DNA from: Acidimicrobiales bacterium
GTDB lineage: Bacteria > Actinomycetota > Acidimicrobiia > Acidimicrobiales > Aldehydirespiratoraceae
Assembly (NCBI GenBank): GCA_033344915.1
Contig: JAWPML010000001.1
Coordinates: 534,369 to 598,368, forward strand
Direction of reading: 5' to 3'
Length of the DNA stretch: 64,000 nt
In this document: one piece after another, positions 35,164-43,246 of the stretch
Position numbering within the stretch: the first letter of the stretch is position 1
Layout: the number at the start of each line of letters is the position of its first letter
Made by a program: the position numbers and the translations under genes
The notes under the pieces: model-generated
What the model saw: the letters and a program-made list of their open reading frames with translations, nothing else
Database searches by the model: none
Told to the model about the DNA's origin: nothing

Positions 35164-36408
35164 CTATCCGACAACGACCGACCCGGTCATGGACGGGTGC
35201 ACTTCGCAGAAGAACGAGTAGGCGCCCGGCTCGTCGAAGCTGATCTGGAAGCTCCCGCCCGACCCGAATGTGTCGGAGTCGAACAGACCCTCCGTCGACG
35301 TGATCGTGTGGGGCGCGTCGTCGCTGTTCGTGAACACCACCGGTTGCCCGACTTCGGCCTGCAGGTCACCGAGGGCGAAGTTGTTGATCGACCACGTGAC
35401 CGCGCCGTCGACGGCCGGTTGCGTGCGGTCGAACTCGACGTCGGCGGGTTCGGCCACCGGACTGACGCTCGGATTCCACATGCTGAACACGCCGGACTGG
35501 TTGTCGTAGTCGGGCACTGCGTAGGCGTGGATCATCCACTGGGGATCGACGGTGAAGAACGTGCCGCCGTCGGCCTCGCACTCCTCGCGGCTGACGGGCG
35601 TGGTGCCCGAGAGCTCCGACCCGCCGCAGCTGTTGAAGTGCATGTGCCAGTTGTCGATCGGCCCGGTGAACCCGTCCGGGTGGTCGGCCGTCAGCGGCAG
35701 GTAGAACGCGGAGCCGACCACCTCATACCCGGTCGAGTCGCCCGTCCAGTGGCCGTCTTCACAGTCGCCGAGGTCGGCCAGGGGCGTGTTCTCCCCGCCC
35801 TCGCGGGCGAACATCACGACGTCCGGGCGCGACGGGATGAGCACCCCATCCGTCGAGTGCTCGGCGTTGCGGAGGTGGATTCCCATGTTCGGCCACTGTG
35901 TCGTGTACGGCTCGTACCCGGCCGCGCAAGCGGCGTCGATCGAATCGAGTGCGGTCAGCGTCTCGCTCAACTCGTCGAGCTCGGCGACGAGATCGGCGAG
36001 CTCGTCTCGCGTCATCGCGAGTCGGGACGGGACCTCGTCGCCCGACTCGAGCAGTGCCTTCAGGTCGAGGTAGCTGCACGGCTCGTCGACGTCCTGGCAG
36101 CGGACCTGGCGCTGCGCTGGACCCTCCAGGAGGAACGGGAGGATCGCGTCGCCCATGCGGGCGTAGACGTAGCGGCTGAAACCGACGGCGCCGGTCGGTG
36201 TCGCGGGCGTCCCGATCGGCCAGGCCGCGTCGGACTCCGGTTCCCCGAGGCCGGTGGCGGTCGCACCCTCGTCGATCGTCGGTGGGCGGCTCGTCGTGGG
36301 GTCCGCAGCCGTCTCCGGCGTGGGCGTGTCACCGCATGCCGCGGCCACGAGGGAGGCGATCAGCAGGAGGAGAAGCGCGCGACGCATCGACGCGAGCATG
36401 TCAGTCAT
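35164..36408 (-). CDS. Lipoprotein with C-terminal cupredoxin domain
   Basis: A 414-residue exported protein. The signal ends at a lipobox (ASLVAAAC, Cys25), followed by a Thr/Pro linker. A middle domain with several Cys and HMHFNSCGG (about 250-260) is of unknown type. The last ~85 residues form a plastocyanin-like domain: VFTNSDDAPHTITS supplies the first His and YSFFCEVHPSMTG the Cys-His-Met, a complete type-1 copper site. It probably carries electrons or copper outside the membrane. ATG 36408 overlaps the upstream ligase stop by 8 bases. Confidence 0.82.
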   Translation of the reverse strand: MTDMLASMRRALLLLLIASLVAAACGDTPTPETAADPTTSRPPTIDEGATATGLGEPESDAAWPIGTPATPTGAVGFSRYVYARMGDAILPFLLEGPAQRQVRCQDVDEPCSYLDLKALLESGDEVPSRLAMTRDELADLVAELDELSETLTALDSIDAACAAGYEPYTTQWPNMGIHLRNAEHSTDGVLIPSRPDVVMFAREGGENTPLADLGDCEDGHWTGDSTGYEVVGSAFYLPLTADHPDGFTGPIDNWHMHFNSCGGSELSGTTPVSREECEADGGTFFTVDPQWMIHAYAVPDYDNQSGVFSMWNPSVSPVAEPADVEFDRTQPAVDGAVTWSINNFALGDLQAEVGQPVVFTNSDDAPHTITSTEGLFDSDTFGSGGSFQISFDEPGAYSFFCEVHPSMTGSVVVG

Positions 36409-38098
36409 CGTGTACCTGATGGTCGCGCTCGCCGGTGAGCGCGGCCTTCACGACCTTGCCCGCGGCGTTGCGGGGCAACGGCTCGGTACGGATGTCCCAC
36501 CGTCCCGGCACCTTGAACGGCGCGAGGGTCTCGGCGCACCACGCGCGCAACGCCTCCTCGGTGACAGCGGCGTCGTCGCGGGGAACGACGCTCGCGGCGA
36601 CGATCTGGCCGGTGGCGGCGTCGTCGAGCCCGTACACCGCGCACTCGATCACGTCCGGGTGCTCGTCGATGCGGTACTCCACCTCCACCGGGTACACGTT
36701 CTCGGCGTTGTGCAGGATCATGTCGCGGGCCCGGGAATCGATGTAGAGCAGGCCGTCCTCGATACGGCCGACGTCGCCGGTGTCGAGCCAGAAGTCGTCG
36801 TCGAACACCTCGGCCGTCGCCTCGGGATTGTCCCAGTATCCCAACATCGCGGTGCACGACCGCACCCAGATGCGACCGTTCCCGCCCTCGGCGGCCGGTC
36901 GGCCGGACTCGTCGCGGATCTGCACGGAAACGGTGGGGTTGATGTAGCCCGTGCTCGTCGGGTTGGCCTCGTAGTCCGCGCCCCGGATCCCGGCGACGGC
37001 GCCGACGGTCTCGCTCGAGCCGTAGCCGATCGCCACGGTCGACTCGGCCGACGAGAAGGCGCGGCGCACCTTCGCCTGGAGCTCGGGACTCGCCGGCGCA
37101 CCGCCGAAGCCGACGGTGGAGAGCGAGCTGAGGTCGTAGTCGTCCAGGCGGGGATGCTCCACCACGCGGGGACCCATCGAGCCGATGAGCGTCCACGCGG
37201 TGACCCGCTCCTTCTCGACGAGGGCGAGGCACTCGTCGGCGTCGAAGCGGCTGTTCTCGCGGAAGACGAGCGCGCCGCCGACGTTCATGTTGATCAGCGC
37301 CGCGCCGGAGAGACCGGAGACGTGGAACAGGGGCGAGGTCATGAGGACCCGGGGCGGCCCGCCGCGCGGCTTCGGCTCGCGGCCCGCGGCCTGGTCGCGG
37401 GCCGCGTCGATCATGGCGCCGACGGCCCCGTTGAGCAGCTGGACCTCGGCGAAGCCGACGAGCCCGCGATGGCTGACCGTGGCCCCCTTCGCCCGGCCGG
37501 TGGTGCCGCTCGTGAAGAAGATCGAACAGGCGTCGTCCTCCTGGAGTTCGACCGTCGGCAGCGCGTGGGTGCCGACGTCGCGCTGGAGCCGGTCGCGCGC
37601 CGCGTCCAGGTCGACCTGCGGCGTCGTGATGTCGTCGGGAACGCGGGCGAGGCGCTTCTCGTCGCCGAGGATCAACTTCGGCGTCGTGAGCTCGGTCGCG
37701 TGGCGGATCTCGTCGGGCGTCCACCACCCGTTGGAGAGACACACGATGGCGCCGAGGGACACCAGCGCGAAGTAGCTGATCAGCCAGTCGGGGCTGTTCG
37801 CGGCGAGGATCGCGACGCGATCGCCCTTGGTGATCCCGTGGTCCTCGGCGAGGGCCGCGCTGCAGGCAGCCACGAAATCCGGGAAGGCGGCGTGGGTGAT
37901 GCGTCGCTCGCCGTGGACGATGAACTCGGCGTCGCCGTGGGCCCGGCTCGCCTCGACCAGCTCGCGCAACGACCGCTTGCGGTTCACCAACACCGGGACC
38001 TGATGGCCGCGCACATCCGCCATCTCGACGGGGAAGTAGCCGTCGGGGGCAGTCAGCTGATCGATGACGGTCTGGCGTTCGGCACTGTAAGGACCCAT
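36401..38098 (-). CDS. AMP-dependent acyl-CoA ligase (FadD-like paralog)
   Basis: A 565-residue ANL ligase with SIFFTSGTTGRAKGA, AIGYGSSETVGAVAG, DTGDVGRIEDGLLYIDSRARDMILHNAENVYPVEVEYRID and C-terminal LPRNAAGKVVKAAL. The usual GGENIYP box reads HNAENVYP. It resembles the ligase at 8854-10545. A strong AAAGGAG precedes ATG 38098. It is co-directional with the upstream alpha/beta hydrolase and coupled to the downstream lipoprotein. Confidence 0.9.
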   Translation of the reverse strand: MGPYSAERQTVIDQLTAPDGYFPVEMADVRGHQVPVLVNRKRSLRELVEASRAHGDAEFIVHGERRITHAAFPDFVAACSAALAEDHGITKGDRVAILAANSPDWLISYFALVSLGAIVCLSNGWWTPDEIRHATELTTPKLILGDEKRLARVPDDITTPQVDLDAARDRLQRDVGTHALPTVELQEDDACSIFFTSGTTGRAKGATVSHRGLVGFAEVQLLNGAVGAMIDAARDQAAGREPKPRGGPPRVLMTSPLFHVSGLSGAALINMNVGGALVFRENSRFDADECLALVEKERVTAWTLIGSMGPRVVEHPRLDDYDLSSLSTVGFGGAPASPELQAKVRRAFSSAESTVAIGYGSSETVGAVAGIRGADYEANPTSTGYINPTVSVQIRDESGRPAAEGGNGRIWVRSCTAMLGYWDNPEATAEVFDDDFWLDTGDVGRIEDGLLYIDSRARDMILHNAENVYPVEVEYRIDEHPDVIECAVYGLDDAATGQIVAASVVPRDDAAVTEEALRAWCAETLAPFKVPGRWDIRTEPLPRNAAGKVVKAALTGERDHQVHDD

Positions 38099-38119
38099 GG
38101 GGACTCCTTTGGTCGCCGC

Positions 38120-39010
38120 TCAGCAGCCGGCTGCGTGGCGGACGAGGTCGACGAATCCGGGGATGAACTCGCGTGGCCGGGTGACACAGCCGTCATGGTC
38201 GATCGGCGCCCGGCGGATCTGCGCGTGGGGCAGTAGTGCGGCCAAGCGGTGCTGGCGATCGGGCGGCACGATGCCGTCGTGGGACGTGATGAACACGCCC
38301 GTGGGAACGGCGATCTCGCCGAGCCAAGCCCGGCTGTCGAACTCGGCGATGGCGCCACCGGCTTCGAGCATCATGGGTACGTTGCCGCTGCGGACCTCGG
38401 AGACCATCCACGGCGGCCGTTCGGACGGACGACTCCCGCCGGCGAGCATGGCGCGGGTGAAGACGTCGAGCTGGCGCCGCCGGGGCGTGATCCGGCTGGC
38501 CCGGCCGACGCGGCCGAGGCCGCGCATGGCGATCCGTTCCTGGGCGGTGCTCCACGAGCGGGCGAAGGTGGCCGCGAGGACGAGGCCCTGCACCCGGTCC
38601 GGATGGCGGCGCCAGACCAGCTGACTGACCGGGCCGCCCATCGAGTAGCCGGCGACCACGAATCGATCGATGCCGAGCACGTCCGCGAGGGCGACCGCGT
38701 CGTCGGCGGCGTCCTCCAGCCGGAACGGACGCCGGCTCCGGATGCCCTGGCCGTGACCCCGATGATCGAGGCTGACGACGCGGACGTGTTCGGCGAGGGG
38801 CCGGTACGCGGTGAACCAGTTGACCGCCGCGGTGACCGTCCAGCCGTGCAGGAGCAGGACCGTGGGTGCGTCCTCGGCCGGTCCCGCGACCTCGCGCACG
38901 AAGGTGGTGCCGCGCCCGGGGATGTCGACCAGTCGGCCCGGCGGCAGCGGGGGACGGCCGATCCGAGCGTCGCCGGGGACGAACTCCGTGGTGGTGCGGC
39001 TGGCGACCAC
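38120..39010 (-). CDS. Alpha/beta-hydrolase
   Basis: A 296-residue hydrolase. Oxyanion segment LLLHGWTVT is at about 50-60, the nucleophile elbow is GYSMGG (Ser about 123), the acid is in SHDGIVPP and the His in IDHDGC. Esterase, lipase or haloperoxidase-type activity are all possible. GTG 39010 overlaps the greA stop by one base (TAGTG), so translation is coupled to greA. The adjacent acyl-CoA ligase could use a released acid. Confidence 0.85.
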   Translation of the reverse strand: MVASRTTTEFVPGDARIGRPPLPPGRLVDIPGRGTTFVREVAGPAEDAPTVLLLHGWTVTAAVNWFTAYRPLAEHVRVVSLDHRGHGQGIRSRRPFRLEDAADDAVALADVLGIDRFVVAGYSMGGPVSQLVWRRHPDRVQGLVLAATFARSWSTAQERIAMRGLGRVGRASRITPRRRQLDVFTRAMLAGGSRPSERPPWMVSEVRSGNVPMMLEAGGAIAEFDSRAWLGEIAVPTGVFITSHDGIVPPDRQHRLAALLPHAQIRRAPIDHDGCVTRPREFIPGFVDLVRHAAGC

Positions 39011-39477
39011 TATTCGATCTCGACGACCTTGATCTTGAGCATCGCCCCGGTGGGGGCCTCGTACTCGACGACGTCGCCGACCGCGGCGCCGAGGAGGGCC
39101 GCGCCCATCGGGGAACCGGGCGAGACGACGGTGACGTCCTCTCGCTGCTCCTCGATCGAGCCGACGAGGTACTTCTCGATCTCGTCGTCGCCGTCGAAGA
39201 CGATCGACACGATGGAGCCGGTGCCGACGTTGTCACCGCCCGAGCTGTCGACGATCTGGGCGTCCTCGAGGATGCGGGCCAGGTGGATGATGCGGCCTTC
39301 CATCTTTCCCTGTTCCTCCTTGGCGGCGTGGTAGTCGCCGTTCTCGGAGAGATCGCCGAGCTCGCGGGCGGCCTCGATCTTGCGGGCGATGTCGATGCGC
39401 CCGCGGGTCGTCAGGTCGTCGTGCTCCGACTTGAGGCGGTCGTAGGCCGCCTGCGAGAGCTGCTGTGCTTCAGCCAT
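39010..39477 (-). CDS. greA: Transcription elongation factor GreA
   Basis: A 155-residue protein with an N-terminal coiled coil (AYDRLKSEHDDLTTRGRIDIARKIEAARELGDLSENGDYHAAKEEQG) and C-terminal FKBP-like domain (VSPGSPMGAALLGAAVGDVVEYEAP). It enters the RNA polymerase secondary channel and rescues backtracked complexes. ATG 39477 is preceded by TAGATT at 6 bases. The two downstream genes (hydrolase, ligase) follow in the same direction. Confidence 0.95.
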   Translation of the reverse strand: MAEAQQLSQAAYDRLKSEHDDLTTRGRIDIARKIEAARELGDLSENGDYHAAKEEQGKMEGRIIHLARILEDAQIVDSSGGDNVGTGSIVSIVFDGDDEIEKYLVGSIEEQREDVTVVSPGSPMGAALLGAAVGDVVEYEAPTGAMLKIKVVEIE

Positions 39478-39508
39478 CCCGAGAATCTACCGGCGTGGCC
39501 TGCGGCCT

Positions 39509-41077
39509 TCACTCGTCGTCGGCGATCGCCCGGAGGGTGAGGGTCGACTCCCACGGCTCCGACGTGGACGGGTCGAGCTCACCCGCCGTGCCGAAGGTGA
39601 TCGTCCCCGTCGTGGTGATGTCGGCCTCGAGGGGTACGGCGGCCGCCACGTCGACCACCAGTTCGCCGCTGATCGTCGCGTCGACCGTGTACCCGTCGTC
39701 GTGGTCGCCGAAGTACGCCCCGAACGAGCCGTCGACCGCGAGATGGAGACGTCCGCCGTCCCTGCCGACGAGCGTCAGCACGGGGCCGCTGCCGTCCTCT
39801 TCGCCCTGCGTTCGCACCTGCCATCGGGCGTCCGGACCGACGCGCTCGTCGGGAAGCGCGGGCAGGACCTCGTGGAGCAGCTCGCCGAACCAGATGTGTT
39901 GGTTGCGGCTGTCGATCTCCTCGTCGCCGGCGCGGAACGCGTCGCCGACCCGTCCGTCGGGGGCGACGACGAGTGCGAACGCCGAGCCGGTGTCCGCCGC
40001 GCTCGCTTCGAACGGTGGGCCGTTCGCTTCCCAGGTGGTGAGCGCCATCGTGAGCCATTGGCCATCCGCCGCGAAGGTGCTGTCGACGTCGAGCTCCGCG
40101 TGGACGGACGTGGGCTCCACGCTGCGGGTGAGTTGGGTCCACGAGCGGTCTATCTCCCAACGACCCGACCACGACCCCCCGCCGTAGCCGAACGCGAGAA
40201 CGAATGCGTCCGGGTTCGGCGTGGCCTCCTGTCGGAGATCCGCGAATCTCTCGATTCCGTCGGAGCCGCGGCGCCAGTCGCCGGCGACCTCCGGCGGGGC
40301 GACCGCCACCCACCACTGACGGCGCGCCTCCGATCCGTTGTCGTCGACGAGGTCGAACTCGATGTCCACGCGGCCGACGACATCCAGGGGGTTGTCGCGG
40401 GCGATGCGGATGTCGCCGGTGGCCTGCCCCACCGTGACGAAGCGGTACCCACGATGGATCGTTTCCTCATCGAACTCGGCGTGGAGGCGCAGCACCAGGT
40501 AGTCATCGTCGGTCGAGTCGACCTCCCAGCGCACGGGTACGTGGGTGCCGGAGATCCCCACGTCGGCAAGCCACAGGAAGTCCCCGTCAGGGGCCGGGTC
40601 GGCTGCCGACGCGGCGGTCGGCAGGATCCAGTCGAGGAACGCGTTCGCGAGAGCCCCGTTGTAGTCCCGGGGCCACCCGTTGGGCGTCCCGGCGTCATAG
40701 ATGATGGGTGTGGCGCCGCTCATGGGCGTCGCCGGAGCCGCGACGCCGACGAAGTCGGGAACGACCTGATTCGCTTCGAGTCCGACGGTGGTGCCGAGGT
40801 ACGTGACGGCCTCGTCGTGATACTGATCGCCGTCGAACGTGCGGCCGGTGCGAAGCGTCAGTGCCACGTTGCCCACCGGCGAATCGCCATCCGGGGCCGC
40901 CTCCGTCGTCGTGGGGGCGGTCGTCGTGGACGTGGCCGCGGTGGTCGTCGTCACGGGAGTGGTCGTCGTTGTGGTTGTCGTCGTGGTTGTCGTCGGCTCC
41001 GTGGTCGGCTCGGTGTCGTCGGCGCACGCAGCGGCCAGGATCACCAGCGGGGCGAGAATGAAGGCGAGCCGACGCAC
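39509..41077 (-). CDS. Large lipoprotein of unknown function
   Basis: A 522-residue exported protein. Signal MRRLAFILAPLVILAAAC puts the lipid Cys at 18, followed by a threonine-rich linker with a run of 12 Thr. The remaining ~460 residues are beta-rich, with blocks such as WPRDYNGALANAFLDWILP and WWVAVAPPEVAGDW; no family is recognised. GTG 41077 follows a GGCGAG stretch. The gene ends 32 bases before the greA start on the same strand but has no obvious link to it. It is divergent from the attenuator of leuB. Confidence 0.7.
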   Translation of the reverse strand: MRRLAFILAPLVILAAACADDTEPTTEPTTTTTTTTTTTTPVTTTTAATSTTTAPTTTEAAPDGDSPVGNVALTLRTGRTFDGDQYHDEAVTYLGTTVGLEANQVVPDFVGVAAPATPMSGATPIIYDAGTPNGWPRDYNGALANAFLDWILPTAASAADPAPDGDFLWLADVGISGTHVPVRWEVDSTDDDYLVLRLHAEFDEETIHRGYRFVTVGQATGDIRIARDNPLDVVGRVDIEFDLVDDNGSEARRQWWVAVAPPEVAGDWRRGSDGIERFADLRQEATPNPDAFVLAFGYGGGSWSGRWEIDRSWTQLTRSVEPTSVHAELDVDSTFAADGQWLTMALTTWEANGPPFEASAADTGSAFALVVAPDGRVGDAFRAGDEEIDSRNQHIWFGELLHEVLPALPDERVGPDARWQVRTQGEEDGSGPVLTLVGRDGGRLHLAVDGSFGAYFGDHDDGYTVDATISGELVVDVAAAVPLEADITTTGTITFGTAGELDPSTSEPWESTLTLRAIADDE

Positions 41078-41103
41078 CTCGCCAGTGTCGCGTGGAACGC
41101 GAC

Positions 41104-41133
41104 ATGACGTGGTCCGGCGGCCACGGATACACT
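41104..41133 (+). promoter_or_regulatory. Leaderless promoter of the leuB-ilvE-cimA operon
   Basis: ATGACG (41104-41109) serves as a -35-like box and TACACT (41128-41133) as the -10, spaced by 18 bases. The -10 lies 7 bases before the GTG of the leader peptide, the standard leaderless distance in this window. Confidence 0.6.
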
Positions 41134-41140
41134 GCGAACC

Positions 41141-41176
41141 GTGATGACCGCACCCGCCATCATCATCATTCCCTAG
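41141..41176 (+). CDS. Isoleucine-rich attenuator leader peptide
   Basis: An 11-residue peptide MMTAPAIIIIP is encoded from GTG 41141 to TAG 41174-41176, with four successive Ile codons (ATC ATC ATC ATT). It begins at the predicted 5' end of the mRNA. The stop's G is the first base of a 9-bp hairpin, so a ribosome stalled at the Ile codons would interfere with folding. No Leu or Val codon is present, which points to control by Ile-tRNA. Confidence 0.85.
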   Translation: MMTAPAIIIIP

Positions 41177-41228
41177 CGCACGCCCCCTCCGGCGTGCGCC
41201 CCGACCGTCCACCTCGGTGGGCGGTTTT
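41176..41228 (+). terminator. Transcription attenuator (pause hairpin and terminator)
   Basis: Hairpin 1 is GCGCACGCC (41176-41184) with GGCGTGCGC (41191-41199), loop CCCTCC. Hairpin 2 is ACCGTCC (41204-41210) with GGGCGGT (41219-41225), with one G-T pair, ending in TTTT (41225-41228): an intrinsic terminator. I could not identify a clear antiterminator pairing by eye, so the exact switch is unresolved. Confidence 0.8.
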
Positions 41229-41237
41229 GCACTTTTC

Positions 41238-41252
41238 TGACCAGACTGGTCA
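41238..41252. promoter_or_regulatory. 15-bp perfect palindrome upstream of leuB
   Basis: TGACCAG-A-CTGGTCA is a perfect inverted repeat between the attenuator terminator and leuB, 41 bases before its ATG. It may be an operator for a second, uncharacterised regulator or an RNA hairpin in the leader. No regulator can be matched. Confidence 0.5.
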
Positions 41253-41293
41253 CTCCTCTCACCCCTCAACGAATACGAAGCGAGCAGCAATCC

Positions 41294-42307
41294 ATGGCAC
41301 ATCGAGTAGGCATCGTCGGCGGCGACGGCATCGGTCCCGAGGTCATCGCGGAGGGCCTGAAGGTCATCGCCGCGGCCGGCGTGGAGCTGGAGACCGTGGA
41401 CTACGACCTCGGTGGCGATCGCTACCTGCGCGACGGCGTCGTGCTCACCGACGAGATCATCGACGAGTGGCGCGGCCTCGACGCCATCTATCTGGGCGCG
41501 GTCGGCACGCCGGACGTGCCGCCCGGCGTCATCGAGCGGGGAATGCTCCTGCGCATGCGCTTCGAGCTCGACCTCTTCATCAACCTGCGGCCGTTCTCGT
41601 TGGCGAGCCCATCTGGCTCCGATCCGGCGCATGGCGGCGACCAGCAAGGCCACGAGTTCATCGTGATCCGGGAGAACACGGAGGGGACCTACGCAGGGGA
41701 GGGTGGCTTCCTGCGCAAGGACACGCCCGAGGAGATCGCCACCCAGGGCTCGGTCAACACCCGCCACGGGGTCGAGCGGTGCATCCGCTATGCGTTCGAT
41801 CTCGCGATGACGAGGCGCAAGCACCTGACGATGGTCCACAAGACCAACGTCCTCACCTTCTCGGGCGACCTGTGGGACCGCACCTTCAACGAGGTCGCCG
41901 CCGACTACCCCGAGGTCGAGACCGCCTACAACCATGTCGACGCCGCGTGCATCTACTTCGTGGACGATCCCCAGCGCTACGACGTCATCGTCACCGACAA
42001 CCTCTTCGGCGACATCCTGACCGATCTCGGCGGTGCCGTGAGCGGCGGCATCGGGTTCGCCAGCTCCGCCAACCTGCACCCGGGGCGGGTGTCGATGTTC
42101 GAGCCGGTCCACGGTTCGGCGCCCGACATCGTCGGTACCGGCAAGGCGAATCCCACGGCTGCCGTATTGTCGGCCGTACTCATGCTCGAACATCTCGGTG
42201 AGAACGCCGCCGCCGACCGCATCCGTGCGGCCTGTAGCGACACGGACTCACTGGTCGGCTCCACCACGGAGATCGGCGACCTCATCGTCAGCCGACTTCC
42301 CGACTGA
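41294..42307 (+). CDS. leuB: 3-isopropylmalate dehydrogenase (LeuB family)
   Basis: A 337-residue NAD-dependent beta-decarboxylating dehydrogenase. GIVGGDGIGPEVIAEG opens the fold, FIVIRENTEGTYAG carries the substrate-binding Glu, HKTNVLTFSGDLW and YDVIVTDNLFGDILTDLGGAVSGGIGFA the catalytic Asp/Mg region, and FEPVHGSAPDIVGTGKANPTA the nucleotide-binding loop. It serves leucine synthesis and, since CimA is encoded downstream, probably also the citramalate route. It is first in the leuB-ilvE-cimA operon behind the Ile attenuator. Confidence 0.93.
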   Translation: MAHRVGIVGGDGIGPEVIAEGLKVIAAAGVELETVDYDLGGDRYLRDGVVLTDEIIDEWRGLDAIYLGAVGTPDVPPGVIERGMLLRMRFELDLFINLRPFSLASPSGSDPAHGGDQQGHEFIVIRENTEGTYAGEGGFLRKDTPEEIATQGSVNTRHGVERCIRYAFDLAMTRRKHLTMVHKTNVLTFSGDLWDRTFNEVAADYPEVETAYNHVDAACIYFVDDPQRYDVIVTDNLFGDILTDLGGAVSGGIGFASSANLHPGRVSMFEPVHGSAPDIVGTGKANPTAAVLSAVLMLEHLGENAAADRIRAACSDTDSLVGSTTEIGDLIVSRLPD

Positions 42308-42328
42308 GCCGAGGAAGGGAGACACACC

Positions 42329-43246
42329 ATGCCCATCACCCCGACGCCCAACATCTGGATGAACGGTGAGATGGTCCCGTGGGTCGACGCGCAGGTGCAC
42401 GTCCTCACCCACACCCTCCACTACGGCACAGGGGTGTTCGAGGGCATCCGCGCCTACGAGACCGACGAGGGTCCCGCGATCTTCCGCCTCACCGAACACA
42501 TCGAGCGGCTCTACAACTCGGCGCGGATCCTGTCGATGCCGATGCCCTATTCGGTGCCCGAGATCGTGCAGGCGTGCAAGGACGTCGTCGCCGACTCGGG
42601 TCTCGACGCGTGCTATCTCCGCCCGCTGGCCTACTACGGCTACGGCGAGATGGGCCTGGCCACCGGCGACTGCACGACCGACATCGCGATCGCGGCCTGG
42701 CCGTGGGGCGCCTACCTGGGAGACGACGCCGTCACCAAAGGCGTGCGCATGAAGATCAGCTCGTGGACCCGCCACGACCACAACATCATGCCGCCGGCCT
42801 CGAAGACCACCGGCAACTACGCCAACTCCACCCTCGCCAAGATGGAAGCGCTGCGGGCCGGCTACGACGAGGCGATCATGCTGAACGGGGCGGGGCTCGT
42901 GAGCGAGTGCTCCGGCGAGAACATCTTCGTGGGCAGGGGCGACGTGATCCTGACGCCGCCGACCTCGTCGGGAGCGCTGCCGGGGATCACCCAGCACACC
43001 GTGATGAGCCTCGCCGCGGATCTGGGAATCGACATCCAGGTGGGCGACATGGCCCGGAGCGATCTCTACACGGCCGACGAGATCTTCGTCGTCGGCACCG
43101 CGGCCGAGGTCTCGGCGGTGAACTCGGTCGACGATCGTGACGTCCCGTGCCCGGGCCCGGCCACGAAGGCGATCGCCGATGCCTACGCCGAGGTCGTGCG
43201 GGGCAAGAACCCGAAGTACCGCTCCTGGAACGAACTCGCATCGTGA
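42329..43246 (+). CDS. ilvE: Branched-chain amino-acid aminotransferase
   Basis: A 305-residue fold-type IV PLP enzyme. It starts PNIWMNGEMVPWVDAQVHVLTHTLHYGTGVFEGIRAYET, has the PLP-Lys in PPASKTTGNYANS, and GLVSECSGENIFV and GTAAEVSAV as further family blocks. It makes the final transamination to Ile, Leu and Val. AGGGAG precedes ATG 42329. Its TGA overlaps the GTG of cimA. Confidence 0.95.
   Translation: MPITPTPNIWMNGEMVPWVDAQVHVLTHTLHYGTGVFEGIRAYETDEGPAIFRLTEHIERLYNSARILSMPMPYSVPEIVQACKDVVADSGLDACYLRPLAYYGYGEMGLATGDCTTDIAIAAWPWGAYLGDDAVTKGVRMKISSWTRHDHNIMPPASKTTGNYANSTLAKMEALRAGYDEAIMLNGAGLVSECSGENIFVGRGDVILTPPTSSGALPGITQHTVMSLAADLGIDIQVGDMARSDLYTADEIFVVGTAAEVSAVNSVDDRDVPCPGPATKAIADAYAEVVRGKNPKYRSWNELAS

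Noticed and set aside
40896-41020. Thr-codon repeats in the lipoprotein as a microsatellite of interest
   Set aside because: Threonine-rich linkers after lipoprotein or membrane anchors also occur at 27600 and 52897 and are common in this class; codons are mixed, so it is linker composition rather than a special repeat.
41191-41225. A defined antiterminator helix in the leuB leader
   Set aside because: I found no convincing alternative pairing between hairpin 1's 3' arm and hairpin 2's 5' arm by eye.
39509-42193. Extension of the lipoprotein frame to 894 residues
   Set aside because: The lipoprotein signal begins at GTG 41077; the extension would run through the attenuator and leuB on the other strand.
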